NCBI GenBank assembly: GCA_017436915.1
Contig: JAFSCE010000033.1
Span: 1-41,215, forward strand
DNA from: Clostridia bacterium
GTDB taxonomy: Bacteria > Bacillota > Clostridia > Oscillospirales > Acutalibacteraceae
Reading direction: 5' to 3'
DNA length: 41,215 nucleotides
Below, one piece after another: positions 8,299 through 16,778 of the stretch. The notes beneath the pieces are model-generated. The model was not told the origin of the DNA. It did no database searches and saw only the letters and a list, made by a program, of their open reading frames with translations. The stretch's first letter is position 1, and the number at the start of each line of letters is the position of its first letter. A program made the translations under genes and the position numbers.

Positions 8299-9576
8299 TT
8301 ATTGATTTAAGAGTTTTTTAATGGCGACGATCTGTGCACAGATGCAGAAGAGATCCATAGCGGTTTGCAGCTCGTCACAAGGCGGTAGGGTGGGGGCGAT
8401 ACGCAAGTTGGCATCGTGCGGATCTTCGTGATACGGATAGGTAGCACCTGCTCCCGTAAACACGACACCGGCTTCTTTTAACAGTCGGACCACCTCTTTG
8501 GCGCAACCGTCCATCAGCGTAACACTGACGAAATACCCGCCTTTCGGGGTGTGCCAATCGGCAATGCCGGTGCCACCCAACTGTTCGCGCAGTGTGCGCA
8601 GAACAATCTCAAACTTCGGACGAAGAATTGCTGCGTGTAACTTCATATGCTCTTTGATACCGTCGATGTTACGGAAGAAGCGCGTATGCCGCAGCATGTT
8701 TTGCTTATCGTAGCCGATCGTTTGAACAGACAAGCGTTTTTTTATGTCGGCAAGGTTGGCATCACTTGCCCCGAGTGCTGCCACACCGGAGCCGGGGAAA
8801 CTGATTTTCGAGGTCGACGTGAAGCAAACAAAAATGTCTTCGTTATCGGCGGCTTTGGCTTCCTCAAACAGATTCAACAGACGATCCGGTGTGTCCGTTA
8901 AGTGATGGACGCAATACGCATTATCCCACATGATACGGAAATCCGGTGCCGCCGGTTTCAAGCGGGCAAAGCGACGCACCGTTTCATCGGAATAGGTGAT
9001 GCCGTCGGGATTGGAGTACATCGGTACACACCAAATGCCTTTCACAGCCGGATCTTTGACAAGTTCTTCCACCACGTTCATATCCGGTCCTTCGGCGGTC
9101 ATGGGAACGGCGATAAGCGTGAAACCGAAATGTTCCGTAACGGCAAAGTGACGATCGTAACCGGGAGCGGGGCAGAGGAACTTCACCTCATCCAACTTGC
9201 ACCACGGGGTGTGACCGCACAGACCGGTCGAATAGGCCTGTGCAATGTAATCGAACATTAAATTCAAACTGGAGTTACCACCCACCAAAATATTAGAAGG
9301 GGGCATCTCCAAAATTTCGCCGAACAACGCTCTTGCTTCTTCAATGCCGTCCAAAAATCCATAGTTGCGGGTGTCGGTGTTGTTTTCCGTTCTTGCACCG
9401 TTGCGTGCATTGACGCAATCGGCAAGTTCCATTGTCAGTTCCAACTGCTCAGTGCACGGCTTACCACGGGACATATCCAACTGTAACCCACGCGCCTTAT
9501 AGGAAGCATATTCCGCTTCGCAAGCGGTTAAGCGTTTGATTAATTGTTCTTTGTTCAAGGATGAAAATTCAGACAC
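8299..9576 (-). CDS. PLP-dependent aminotransferase, probable aspartate aminotransferase of subgroup Ic
   Basis: 425 residues; GTG start with GAGGAG upstream. The sequence matches the branch of fold-type I aminotransferases exemplified by actinobacterial AspT: LDMSRGKPC near the N terminus, DTRNYGFLDGIEEAR, a substrate and cofactor region with PMYSNPDGITYSDETV (the Asn-Pro-Asp-Gly block), MWDNAYCVHHL (Asp contacting the pyridine ring), and TSTSKISFPGSG with the Schiff-base Lys. The C-terminal part has NLRIAPTLPP, with the Arg that binds the substrate carboxylate. Expected reaction: aspartate plus 2-oxoglutarate to oxaloacetate plus glutamate. It is transcribed alone from the promoter at 9607-9635 and has its own terminator. 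Substrate preference is inferred from family; another amino donor is possible. Confidence 0.88.
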   Translation of the reverse strand: MSEFSSLNKEQLIKRLTACEAEYASYKARGLQLDMSRGKPCTEQLELTMELADCVNARNGARTENNTDTRNYGFLDGIEEARALFGEILEMPPSNILVGGNSSLNLMFDYIAQAYSTGLCGHTPWCKLDEVKFLCPAPGYDRHFAVTEHFGFTLIAVPMTAEGPDMNVVEELVKDPAVKGIWCVPMYSNPDGITYSDETVRRFARLKPAAPDFRIMWDNAYCVHHLTDTPDRLLNLFEEAKAADNEDIFVCFTSTSKISFPGSGVAALGASDANLADIKKRLSVQTIGYDKQNMLRHTRFFRNIDGIKEHMKLHAAILRPKFEIVLRTLREQLGGTGIADWHTPKGGYFVSVTLMDGCAKEVVRLLKEAGVVFTGAGATYPYHEDPHDANLRIAPTLPPCDELQTAMDLFCICAQIVAIKKLLNQ

Positions 9577-9606
9577 AAAAAACGACTCCTCTCAGATACT
9601 TCCAAT

Positions 9607-9635
9607 ATTGTAATACAAGGAGCCGCATTTTGCAA
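9607..9635 (-). promoter_or_regulatory. Sigma-A-type promoter of the aminotransferase gene
   Basis: Minus strand: -35 TTGCAA (9630-9635), 17-base spacer, -10 TACAAT (9607-9612). Transcription would start about 25 bases before the GTG start codon. Confidence 0.7.
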
Positions 9636-9684
9636 GTTAAATTTCAAAAACTTGCAAAAAACATTTATTCTTTTACAAAAAAGC

Positions 9685-9716
9685 AAAAAAAGACCCCGCC
9701 CAATAACGGGCGGGGC
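9685..9716 (-). terminator. Intrinsic terminator of asnS
   Basis: GC-rich stem CCCCGCCC (9694-9701) with GGGCGGGG (9708-9715), 6-base loop, followed on the minus strand by seven T residues. Confidence 0.9.
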
Positions 9717-9732
9717 TGCAAAAAAAGCAAAA

Positions 9733-11127
9733 TTAGAAGTCGGCAGAGCCGGTTGTGCGGGGGAAAGGAAGTACATCACGAATGTTAGCCATACCGGTGA
9801 CGTAGAGGATCAACCGCTCAAATCCAAGACCAAAACCGGAGTGCTTGGCACCGCCGTAACGGCGCAGATCCAAATACCACCAGTAGTCATCACGATTGAG
9901 CCCCAATTCGTCCATACGTGCTTCAAGCAGATCCAAGCGCTCTTCGCGCTGACTGCCGCCGATGATCTCGCCGACACCGGGTACCAAGAGATCCATTGCC
10001 GCGACGGTCTTACCATCGTCGTTAAGACGCATATAGAATGCTTTAATCTCCTTCGGATAATCGGTAACAAAGACCGGCGAATGATATACTTGTTCGGTCA
10101 AATAGCGCTCATGCTCGGTTTGCAGATCGCAACCCCAGTAGACAGGATACTCAAACTCGTCCTTGTGCTGCTCCAAGATCTCAATGGCCTTGGTATAGGT
10201 TACGTGAGCAAAATTCGAATTTACTAACGCGTTCAAACGTTCCAAAAGGTTCTTATCATAGAAATCGTTAAAGAACTTCATCTCGTCGGGGCAGTGCTCC
10301 AGCAGATACGAAACCACGTAGGTGATCATATCCTGTGCGAGATCCATGTTGTCCTCCAGATCCGCAAATGCGAATTCCGGCTCAATCATCCAGAACTCAG
10401 CGGCATGACGGGCAGTATACGATTTCTCGGCACGGAAGGTCGGACCGAAGGTGTAGATCTTGCCGAATGCCATCGCCATGCACTCGCCGGCGAGCTGACC
10501 GGATACCGTCAGCGAGGTGTGCTTGCCGAAGAAATCCTGCGTATAATCGACATCGCCGTTTTCGGTGAGAGGAATATTATTCATATCCAAGGCGGTCAGA
10601 TGGAACATCTCACCGGCGCCTTCACAGTCACTGGATGTGATGATGGGGGTGTGAGCATACACAAAGCCGCGCTCCTGGAAGAAACGGTGGATCGCGTAAG
10701 CGGCAACCGAGCGCACACGGAATACTGCGCTGAAGGTATTGGTGCGGGGGCGAAGATGTGCAATCGTGCGCAAAAATTCCATGGAATGACGCTTCTTCTG
10801 CAGCGGATAATCTGAAGTAGAAGCACCTTCCACCTCAATCGCCGTGGCATGCAGTTCGCACGGTTGTTTTGCTTCAGGTGTTAACTGCAACATACCGCGC
10901 ACGCAAAGGGCGGCACCAACGTTTTGATGGCAGATCTCGTCAAAGTTATCGAGCTTTGATTCCTCAATGATGACTTGCAGATTACGTTGGCAGCTACCGT
11001 CGTTGAGTTCAATAAAAGCCAGCGATTTGGATTGACGCAGTGTGCGCACCCAACCGCAGACGGTGAGTTCCTGCTCAGAGAGAGCAGCGGCATCCGCATA
11101 AACAGCGGCGATTTCATTTCGTTTCAT
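9733..11127 (-). CDS. asnS: Asparaginyl-tRNA synthetase
   Basis: 464 residues. The ATG at 11127 is preferred over the upstream TTG at 11133 because AAAGGAA is 8-9 bases from the ATG but only about 2-3 from the TTG. The enzyme charges tRNA-Asn with asparagine. It has an N-terminal OB-fold anticodon-binding domain ([21 protein letters not shown]) and a class II catalytic core: [18 protein letters not shown], the motif 2 region [20 protein letters not shown] followed by MIEPEFAF, and motif 3 [15 protein letters not shown] near the C terminus with [10 protein letters not shown]. The combination of these blocks distinguishes AsnS from AspS and LysS. It has its own extended -10 promoter (11169-11196). 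No transcription stop is visible between the upstream DUF2079 gene and this promoter. Confidence 0.96.
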   Translation of the reverse strand: MKRNEIAAVYADAAALSEQELTVCGWVRTLRQSKSLAFIELNDGSCQRNLQVIIEESKLDNFDEICHQNVGAALCVRGMLQLTPEAKQPCELHATAIEVEGASTSDYPLQKKRHSMEFLRTIAHLRPRTNTFSAVFRVRSVAAYAIHRFFQERGFVYAHTPIITSSDCEGAGEMFHLTALDMNNIPLTENGDVDYTQDFFGKHTSLTVSGQLAGECMAMAFGKIYTFGPTFRAEKSYTARHAAEFWMIEPEFAFADLEDNMDLAQDMITYVVSYLLEHCPDEMKFFNDFYDKNLLERLNALVNSNFAHVTYTKAIEILEQHKDEFEYPVYWGCDLQTEHERYLTEQVYHSPVFVTDYPKEIKAFYMRLNDDGKTVAAMDLLVPGVGEIIGGSQREERLDLLEARMDELGLNRDDYWWYLDLRRYGGAKHSGFGLGFERLILYVTGMANIRDVLPFPRTTGSADF

Positions 11128-11168
11128 AACCAAGATTCCTTTACCAAAAAGATTTATCCATAAGCCAT

Positions 11169-11196
11169 ATTATACCAAATGTTGCCGAGAAAACAA
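11169..11196 (-). promoter_or_regulatory. Extended -10 promoter of asnS
   Basis: Minus strand: -35 TTGTTT (11191-11196), 16-base spacer ending in TGG, -10 TATAAT (11169-11174). The TG one base before the -10 makes it an extended -10 element. I see no T-box-like leader; the leader is only about 35 bases. Confidence 0.78.
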
Positions 11197-11213
11197 GAGT
11201 AAATCGTGAATTT

Positions 11214-12971
11214 CTATTTTACCGGTCGATATAAAACCAAAAGCTGGTCGGTTTCGGTCCACACTTCATACCCTTTTTGTAAACAGGTATCGCGATAGGT
11301 TTCGGAAAAGGTGGCATAGTTCCCGCGCATATCCAGCACAACGTAATCGGTATCGGGCTCATTGTGATAAAAATCTTCGTATATCACATCGCGCTGTGCC
11401 AGATGCGCCACCAACATCGTGGAAGCAGTTACCGAAGCATCTTGCGGTATCTCGTCCAAAGTAGCTTCCATGGCGATGAACGTATCGCTGTTGTTGATCC
11501 ATCGTCCAAGATAGGTTTCGATCTTCGGCATTACGATCATCGCGTATAAAAAGCAGGAAGATACTACACTGAACAGCAAAAGATTACGTTGCTTGGAAGT
11601 TGGCCTTTCGGCAAGGTTTTGCAGATATAAGTACAAGCAAAAAGCAAGAGCTGCGAAGCTGTATTGAAACCCGATATCGTATTGATGCACAAAACCGGAC
11701 AAGAGGTTCAGTAAGAGGGGGGTCAATAACAGATAACGACTTGTTTGCTTTGTTCGCCATAACACAAGACCGAATGGCAGCAGTATCTGCAATACATAGA
11801 TCGGTTTTTCGGCGGCGGTATTTACAAACGAAACCAGCAGTTCCAGAAAATAACCGGGGGCGCGTAATAAAGTTTGTCCAAACCCGCCGACGGTTTTGGA
11901 CTCATCAAACAAGGCGCTGTAACGCCCGATCATGGTACCGGTGCCATAGGTGTTGAGCAGAATAACCGCAACAGCGAAATACAAGAGAGCGCCGATGATA
12001 AGCGGTAAGGCCGTGCGGCGATCCTTGCGGGAAAAGAGCAGATAGACCCCGAAGATAAAGAGAAAAACGGCGGCATCTTCTTTTACCAGTAAAACGAGAA
12101 CTGCTACGACGATAAACCACCGTTTGTGACCGGTTTCGTAGCAGTAAAATAACCAAAGTAACAGCGGAAGTAAAAAACAATTCTCATGCAGGTCGTACGA
12201 GCAACCGGCACTTACTGCAGGGTGCGCAGCATAAAACAGCGCGATCAGCGCGGTATATTTGTACGGTAAATGATAGTGCCGCGCCAGCAAATACACGGGC
12301 AGAATGCCGCTTGCCAGTATGAGTGCTTGAGCGATCTGCAACGTGATGGGCGAGGGGAAAAGCATGTAGAACGGTAACAGGAGATAATAGATAGGGGAAA
12401 TGTGAACGGCAAAATGTGAAAGCAGCATATTGCGTTCCGAGGTGGTAAGCGGTAAAAAGCGTTCCTTCATGTTATGGAACATGTTGCAAAACAGCCCGAA
12501 ATCAAAGTTCGGTGAAGCAAAGGTGTAATAGCGCATAACCGTGAAAACGCCGATTCCACCGGCTAACGCAACGCCGAAGATCAGCACCCCTATACGGCAG
12601 GCGTTGGCGGAAATCTTGTGCCCACCGATGAGTGATACCGAGGGGTTCCTGAGCACCGGCAAGGTGACCAACACGACCGCGAACAGCACGATCAGCAGGA
12701 AGGCATACGGTGCTTTTCCGTTATACTGATACACCAGTACCAGTCCGTACAAAGCGGCGCCGATACACAGTGTTAGGTCATCGAGTATGGGTGCGTTGCC
12801 GTAGATCTTTAAAAAACCGAGTGCTAAGAAAAGGAATGCGAACAGTAGAAGAAATAATAACGAGGGAATGCGAAACCAGATCTCACAGCACTTAAACAGC
12901 GTGCAAAGGCATAGCCAACTGCCAAGCAATCGCTTGATACAGGGGATGGGGTTGAACAGCTCCTTTAGCAC
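11214..12971 (-). CDS. DUF2079 domain polytopic membrane protein
   Basis: 585 residues; GTG start, chosen because AAAGGAGG lies 7-8 bases upstream. The first 120 residues contain several hydrophobic spans, followed by the DUF2079 signature region: FDFGLFCNMFHN, HFAVHISPIYYLLLPFYMLF, YDLHENCFLLPLLLW and LVKEDAAVFLFIFGVYLL. About a dozen membrane spans and a C-terminal extracytoplasmic soluble segment (from about residue 490) are predicted by eye. The arrangement of an extracellular acidic loop after the first spans resembles GT-C type lipid-linked sugar transferases, so a role in transferring a sugar or other group at the outer membrane face is possible but unproven. It is the last gene of a three-gene minus-strand operon with an unknown anchored protein and a phosphodiester glycosidase. 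No terminator hairpin was found after its stop. Confidence 0.8.
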   Translation of the reverse strand: MLKELFNPIPCIKRLLGSWLCLCTLFKCCEIWFRIPSLLFLLLFAFLFLALGFLKIYGNAPILDDLTLCIGAALYGLVLVYQYNGKAPYAFLLIVLFAVVLVTLPVLRNPSVSLIGGHKISANACRIGVLIFGVALAGGIGVFTVMRYYTFASPNFDFGLFCNMFHNMKERFLPLTTSERNMLLSHFAVHISPIYYLLLPFYMLFPSPITLQIAQALILASGILPVYLLARHYHLPYKYTALIALFYAAHPAVSAGCSYDLHENCFLLPLLLWLFYCYETGHKRWFIVVAVLVLLVKEDAAVFLFIFGVYLLFSRKDRRTALPLIIGALLYFAVAVILLNTYGTGTMIGRYSALFDESKTVGGFGQTLLRAPGYFLELLVSFVNTAAEKPIYVLQILLPFGLVLWRTKQTSRYLLLTPLLLNLLSGFVHQYDIGFQYSFAALAFCLYLYLQNLAERPTSKQRNLLLFSVVSSCFLYAMIVMPKIETYLGRWINNSDTFIAMEATLDEIPQDASVTASTMLVAHLAQRDVIYEDFYHNEPDTDYVVLDMRGNYATFSETYRDTCLQKGYEVWTETDQLLVLYRPVK

Positions 12972-13004
12972 TATGAGACCTCCTTTTTTTAAATGGGTGA
13001 AATA

Positions 13005-14234
13005 TTATGAAACGGTCGTTGTGGCAGTTCCTGTGCTTGTTGTATCAGAGGTATTGGTGGTTGTATCCGAATCCGGGGACTCCTCTATAATGTTTGTCAA
13101 CGCTACTAACTCCCACTCGTCTTCTACCTGCACGAACATGACACGGCAATTAAACGGCGTACCGTCGATTGGACCTTTTCCCACGTAGTATTTGGGCTGA
13201 AAGCTTACTTCGCAAGCAAAATCGGAACTTGTAAATTGCGAATATGCCGAGATCTTAACATCTGAAAACTCATAGGAATAATGTCCCGTAAACCATTGAT
13301 TGTCAAAGCGGCGAATGGTCTGATAAAGATCACTGTCTTTGTGAATCAATTTCAGTAATTCGTTCTTTTCGGCATCACGTGCCACAAATTTTGCATACAA
13401 GAAAGCAGCATCTTGTGCAAGTTCTTCACGCTCGGTGCGGAGTGCTTCCGCCACGGGCTGATAGACCTCGTACACGTAGTCACTTGTCTGTGCAACCTCG
13501 CAGACGTCTCCGCTCAACGCCAGTGCTTCAACAGTGGGAGGATTCAAAAGGTTCTCTAAGGTATACTCGTAAACAGCGGGCAGATCGTCCGCTTTGCTCA
13601 TACCGCTCCACACCGTTTCGTGTGCCGGTTTGTTTGTTAAGTTGAGGAGAGAGATGTCCACGCCGTTGACCGTGATGCGCATATTGTCGGCGGCGATAAT
13701 GGAAACGGGCGGCAAATATTGTATTTCCGTTACATAATTCCACGCGGTGTCACCCCACTCGGGGTTTTTGATAAGCGTGAGACTGCTTACGCGCTTATTA
13801 TCAACGTAAATGGTGTAGTCCTTGTGTTCGTCCGTTGAGGTTACTTTTTCTCGCACGGAAAGGGTCGAGAGATCACCGTCGTACAAGCGGTCAAGATACT
13901 TGAAAAATTCTTCTTTGGTATTCAAAACGGTTTCTTCAAAATCTGACGCGGCATAGATGGCTTCATAATCGCCGTCTTGTATCCACTGCAGATAATTTGC
14001 CAAAGCAGCGCTCGGCGTTTTGGCCTCGTATGCTTGCAAATGGTTGTAGAAAAACCACAAAGCAACTGTGATGAGCACTATCAGCACCGCAAAATAAATG
14101 CTCAATATTTTTAAGAATTTCCGTTTTTTGGGGGGCTTTGGACTGTCTGACTCGGGATACACCGGTACTTCTATTATCGTATCTTCCGCCTGAACGGTTG
14201 CAGGATTCTCTTGAAAGATCGTGTTTTCAGTCAT
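13005..14234 (-). CDS. Single-span membrane protein of unknown function with Thr/Ser-rich C-terminal tail
   Basis: 409 residues; ATG preceded by AGGAGGAG. I do not recognise a family. Visible: an acidic cytoplasmic N terminus (about 1-38), a basic patch PPKKRKFLK, one membrane span (about 43-65), then a large extracytoplasmic part. That part has a helical segment just after the membrane (ALANYLQWIQDGDYEAIY), a central beta-rich region (ITVNGVDISLLNL) and a C-terminal fold ending in VQVEDEWELVALTNI, which is reminiscent of NTF2-like or Cupredoxin-like stress domains but cannot be assigned. The last 20 residues are almost only Thr, Ser, Asn, Asp and Gly, like a wall-spanning linker with nothing after it. 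Gap of 15 bases to the upstream glycosidase gene and 33 to the DUF2079 gene, so co-expression is likely. Confidence 0.75.
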   Translation of the reverse strand: MTENTIFQENPATVQAEDTIIEVPVYPESDSPKPPKKRKFLKILSIYFAVLIVLITVALWFFYNHLQAYEAKTPSAALANYLQWIQDGDYEAIYAASDFEETVLNTKEEFFKYLDRLYDGDLSTLSVREKVTSTDEHKDYTIYVDNKRVSSLTLIKNPEWGDTAWNYVTEIQYLPPVSIIAADNMRITVNGVDISLLNLTNKPAHETVWSGMSKADDLPAVYEYTLENLLNPPTVEALALSGDVCEVAQTSDYVYEVYQPVAEALRTEREELAQDAAFLYAKFVARDAEKNELLKLIHKDSDLYQTIRRFDNQWFTGHYSYEFSDVKISAYSQFTSSDFACEVSFQPKYYVGKGPIDGTPFNCRVMFVQVEDEWELVALTNIIEESPDSDTTTNTSDTTSTGTATTTVS

Positions 14235-14249
14235 AGAGGACTCCTCCTA

Positions 14250-15248
14250 TCAAACCACAATGAGAGCGCTGGGCAGATTGCGCAATCCGCCGAAGGCATA
14301 GCGATTGTTAATGATCTCACCTTTGTAAAGCATGGCGGTTGACGTTCCGCCGTCAAGGTTAGCGGCATTGATGGCGCCGTGTTCCAGCATAACTTCAATA
14401 CAATCTTTATAGGTGGCACCGATGCTTTGCGGTTGTCGCCCATCAATGACAAGGATCAGCACTGCGCCGTCGGCACGTTGGCCAACCACAGTGCGCGGGT
14501 TAACGCCACCGCTGCTGCCGGCGATCTCCGCCGGGGTACCGTTAATGATAAAAGCGGGACCAAAGCTGACTGCGTCGCGCATGTTCTGTTGCAACGCTTT
14601 TTTGGCGGACATTCTGCCCACGATCAAGCGGTTATTGTTATCAAAGCCGACAATCGATGAGACGTCTGATTCGGCACCGTATACCAGCTTACCGTCACTA
14701 ATGACGATGCCGGTCGGCAGACCGCCGGTCCCTTTACCGCCCTCATCCCAAAATCCGCCGCCGTTTACAGCGGCGATCGCGTTGTTTTCTTCGGCAAACT
14801 TGGAGATGCTTTTTCCGTTAACGGTTTCGCCGAAGGCATCCAGTGAAGCAAATCTCACGCGTGACGGATCATGAACGATCATCATTTTGCCGGAATAGGT
14901 GGCGCCGGTGATATTCAGCACTTCAATCGTTTGGGGATCGATATTTTCTTCTTTTTCGGTGAAGTCGGTCGTCGTATCCGTGCTTTCGTCGGTTTCGATA
15001 ACGGTGTTTCCCGATGCGATCTCCTCAACTTCCTCTGTGGAAAGGAAAAGGGAGGGCACGAATTTCAAGGCGCTGGTTTCCAAAAGACTGTTGACAAACA
15101 AATCGCGAGCCGTTGGGGAGGGGCCTTTGAACAGTACCCAGCAGATACCCACCACGGCAATCAACAGCGCGAGCAGTGTCGTCCCGAGAACCGCAAAAAA
15201 ACGGCCGATAAATCGTCCGAAAGCGGCACCTTTTGAATTGCGTTGCAT
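14250..15248 (-). CDS. Phosphodiester glycosidase (NAGPA-like) domain protein, membrane anchored
   Basis: 332 residues from the ATG at 15248, chosen because GGGTGATG lies about 7 bases upstream; a TTG at 15284 and ATG at 15257 are in frame but lack spacing, and the promoter at 15290-15319 would start transcription at about the TTG. One N-terminal membrane span (FFAVLGTTLLALLIAVVGICW) is followed by an acidic linker and the phosphodiester glycosidase domain: AAVNGGGFWDEGGKG, GIVISDGKLVY, NPRTVVGQRADGAVLILVIDG and the signature NLDGGTSTAML. Family members remove GlcNAc from phosphodiester-linked sugars (the human uncovering enzyme is one) and are common in Gram-positive exopolysaccharide or teichoic-acid contexts. 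First gene of a three-gene envelope operon. The wall-polymer substrate is an inference. Confidence 0.87.
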   Translation of the reverse strand: MQRNSKGAAFGRFIGRFFAVLGTTLLALLIAVVGICWVLFKGPSPTARDLFVNSLLETSALKFVPSLFLSTEEVEEIASGNTVIETDESTDTTTDFTEKEENIDPQTIEVLNITGATYSGKMMIVHDPSRVRFASLDAFGETVNGKSISKFAEENNAIAAVNGGGFWDEGGKGTGGLPTGIVISDGKLVYGAESDVSSIVGFDNNNRLIVGRMSAKKALQQNMRDAVSFGPAFIINGTPAEIAGSSGGVNPRTVVGQRADGAVLILVIDGRQPQSIGATYKDCIEVMLEHGAINAANLDGGTSTAMLYKGEIINNRYAFGGLRNLPSALIVV

Positions 15249-15289
15249 GATATACATCACCCGTTCACTTGAAATACTATACAACGACT

Positions 15290-15319
15290 ATAATACTATA
15301 TATATCGACGCCTTGTCAA
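15290..15319 (-). promoter_or_regulatory. Sigma-A-type promoter of the three-gene envelope operon
   Basis: Minus strand: perfect -35 TTGACA (15314-15319), 18-base spacer, -10 TATTAT (15290-15295). It lies back to back with the cca promoter, 11 bases apart. Confidence 0.75.
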
Positions 15320-15330
15320 TCGTTTCGTGC

Positions 15331-15359
15331 TTTACATAAGTGCTTCGCGATGGTATACT
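15331..15359 (+). promoter_or_regulatory. Extended -10 promoter of the cca operon
   Basis: -35 TTTACA (15331-15336), 17-base spacer, -10 TATACT (15354-15359) with TG at 15351-15352 forming an extended -10. It should drive cca and the five genes after it. Because it overlaps the longest possible cca frame, it shows that the true start is downstream. Confidence 0.82.
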
Positions 15360-15396
15360 GAATATGTTATTCAGCGAAAGAGGGGAGGCGGTGTCT

Positions 15397-16743
15397 GTGC
15401 AACTTCCGCCGTATGTCAGTGAAACATTGTCAACTTTGGAAAGCGCCGGTTTTGAGGCGTACGTTGTTGGCGGTTGTGTGCGTGACAGTCTCCTTGGTTT
15501 AGAACCGCATGATTTTGATCTGTGTACAAATGCGTTACCCGAGCAGATCGCGGAGGTTTTTGCAACCAAAACGGTGATCCCAACGGGCATTCAGCACGGT
15601 ACGGTAACGATCATCATGGATAACCATCCGTTGGAGATCACGACGTATCGTACCGAAAGCGGTTATCATGATCATCGTCATCCCGATACGGTGCAGTTTG
15701 TAAGCACGATTGAACAAGATCTTAGCCGTCGAGATTTTACGGTCAATGCCATGGCGTACCATCCGATACGCGGCATCGTTGATCCGTTCGGAGGGGCTGT
15801 CGATATCGAAAAGCGGTTACTGCGTGCTGTCGGTGATCCGAAACAGCGTTTTGAGGAAGATGCCTTGCGGATACTACGCGCGTTGAGGTTTGCCTCGGTA
15901 TATGGTTTAGAGATTGAGGAGAAAACAAAGCAAGGGTTGCTTGCTTGTGCACCGCTCTTAACGGGCATTGCCGCCGAACGCGCGCAAGCGGAACTTAAAC
16001 GTATGCTCACAGGTGAACATATCAACAAGGCGATTTATGATCTTTATCCCGTTTTATTCCCGATTCTGCCGGAACTAAAAGCTACGCAAGGGGTAGAGCA
16101 ACACAGCCGCTACCACCATTTGGACGTTCTTATGCACATACTGACGGCGGTGGCATCTGCCGAACCGGATATGACCGTGCGTTTAGCGGCTTTGTTGCAC
16201 GATATCGGCAAGCCGCTTTGCTTTTCGCTTGACGATCAGGGGAACGGCCATTTTTACGGTCATGCCGAAATTGGCGAACGCATGGCAAGAGATCGTTTAT
16301 GCCGCCTGCGTTTCGATAACAAAACCATAGATGACGTATGCTTGCTGATTCGCTACCACGATACGACGATCGAACGCACCGATAAAGCGGTTCGTCGTTG
16401 GCTGAATCGTTTGGGCCTGCCGCTATTGCGTCAGTTGTTAGCGCTCAAACGGGCGGATACGATGGCGCACGCCGTCGAGCTAATGCACGATCGCTTAAAA
16501 GAACTTGACGATATTAACGAGCGGATCAATCGTTTGCTCGCAGAAAAGGCGTGCTTCTCCCTCAAAGATTTAGCTGTGAACGGTAATAACCTTTTAAATA
16601 TTGGAATTCCAAAGGGGAAAGCGGTTGGTAAGTGTCTTCGCTGGCTTTTGGATGAGGTCATGGAGCAACGTTTGGAGAATGACACTGCGGTTTTATTGGA
16701 AGCAGCCCGAAAAAGACTTGATTATTTTGCAAAAAAACGATAA
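15397..16743 (+). CDS. cca: CCA tRNA nucleotidyltransferase with HD domain
   Basis: 448 residues from a GTG at 15397, 8 bases after AGGGGAGG; the longer frame back to 15340 overlaps the promoter, and the shorter start gives the normal family N terminus (QLPPYVSETLSTLESAGFEA). The enzyme adds or repairs the 3' CCA of tRNAs. Class II nucleotidyltransferase motifs: VVGGCVRDSLLG, the metal-binding pair in HDFDLCTNA, SRRDFTVNAMAYHP, and EDALRILRALRFAS. The C-terminal half contains an HD domain (LLHDIGKPL, with further His in YGHAEIGERMA and IRYHD), which in E. coli CCA enzyme carries phosphodiesterase activity. First gene of an operon continuing with prfC 35 bases later. Confidence 0.93.
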   Translation: MQLPPYVSETLSTLESAGFEAYVVGGCVRDSLLGLEPHDFDLCTNALPEQIAEVFATKTVIPTGIQHGTVTIIMDNHPLEITTYRTESGYHDHRHPDTVQFVSTIEQDLSRRDFTVNAMAYHPIRGIVDPFGGAVDIEKRLLRAVGDPKQRFEEDALRILRALRFASVYGLEIEEKTKQGLLACAPLLTGIAAERAQAELKRMLTGEHINKAIYDLYPVLFPILPELKATQGVEQHSRYHHLDVLMHILTAVASAEPDMTVRLAALLHDIGKPLCFSLDDQGNGHFYGHAEIGERMARDRLCRLRFDNKTIDDVCLLIRYHDTTIERTDKAVRRWLNRLGLPLLRQLLALKRADTMAHAVELMHDRLKELDDINERINRLLAEKACFSLKDLAVNGNNLLNIGIPKGKAVGKCLRWLLDEVMEQRLENDTAVLLEAARKRLDYFAKKR

Positions 16744-16778
16744 AATATAGGGTAATGTTTTTAACGGAGGGTACCTTT

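Noticed and set aside
7486..8310. A 274-codon plus-strand frame opposite secD
   Set aside because: Antisense of a clear secD; it also runs across the secD promoter and into the aminotransferase terminator.
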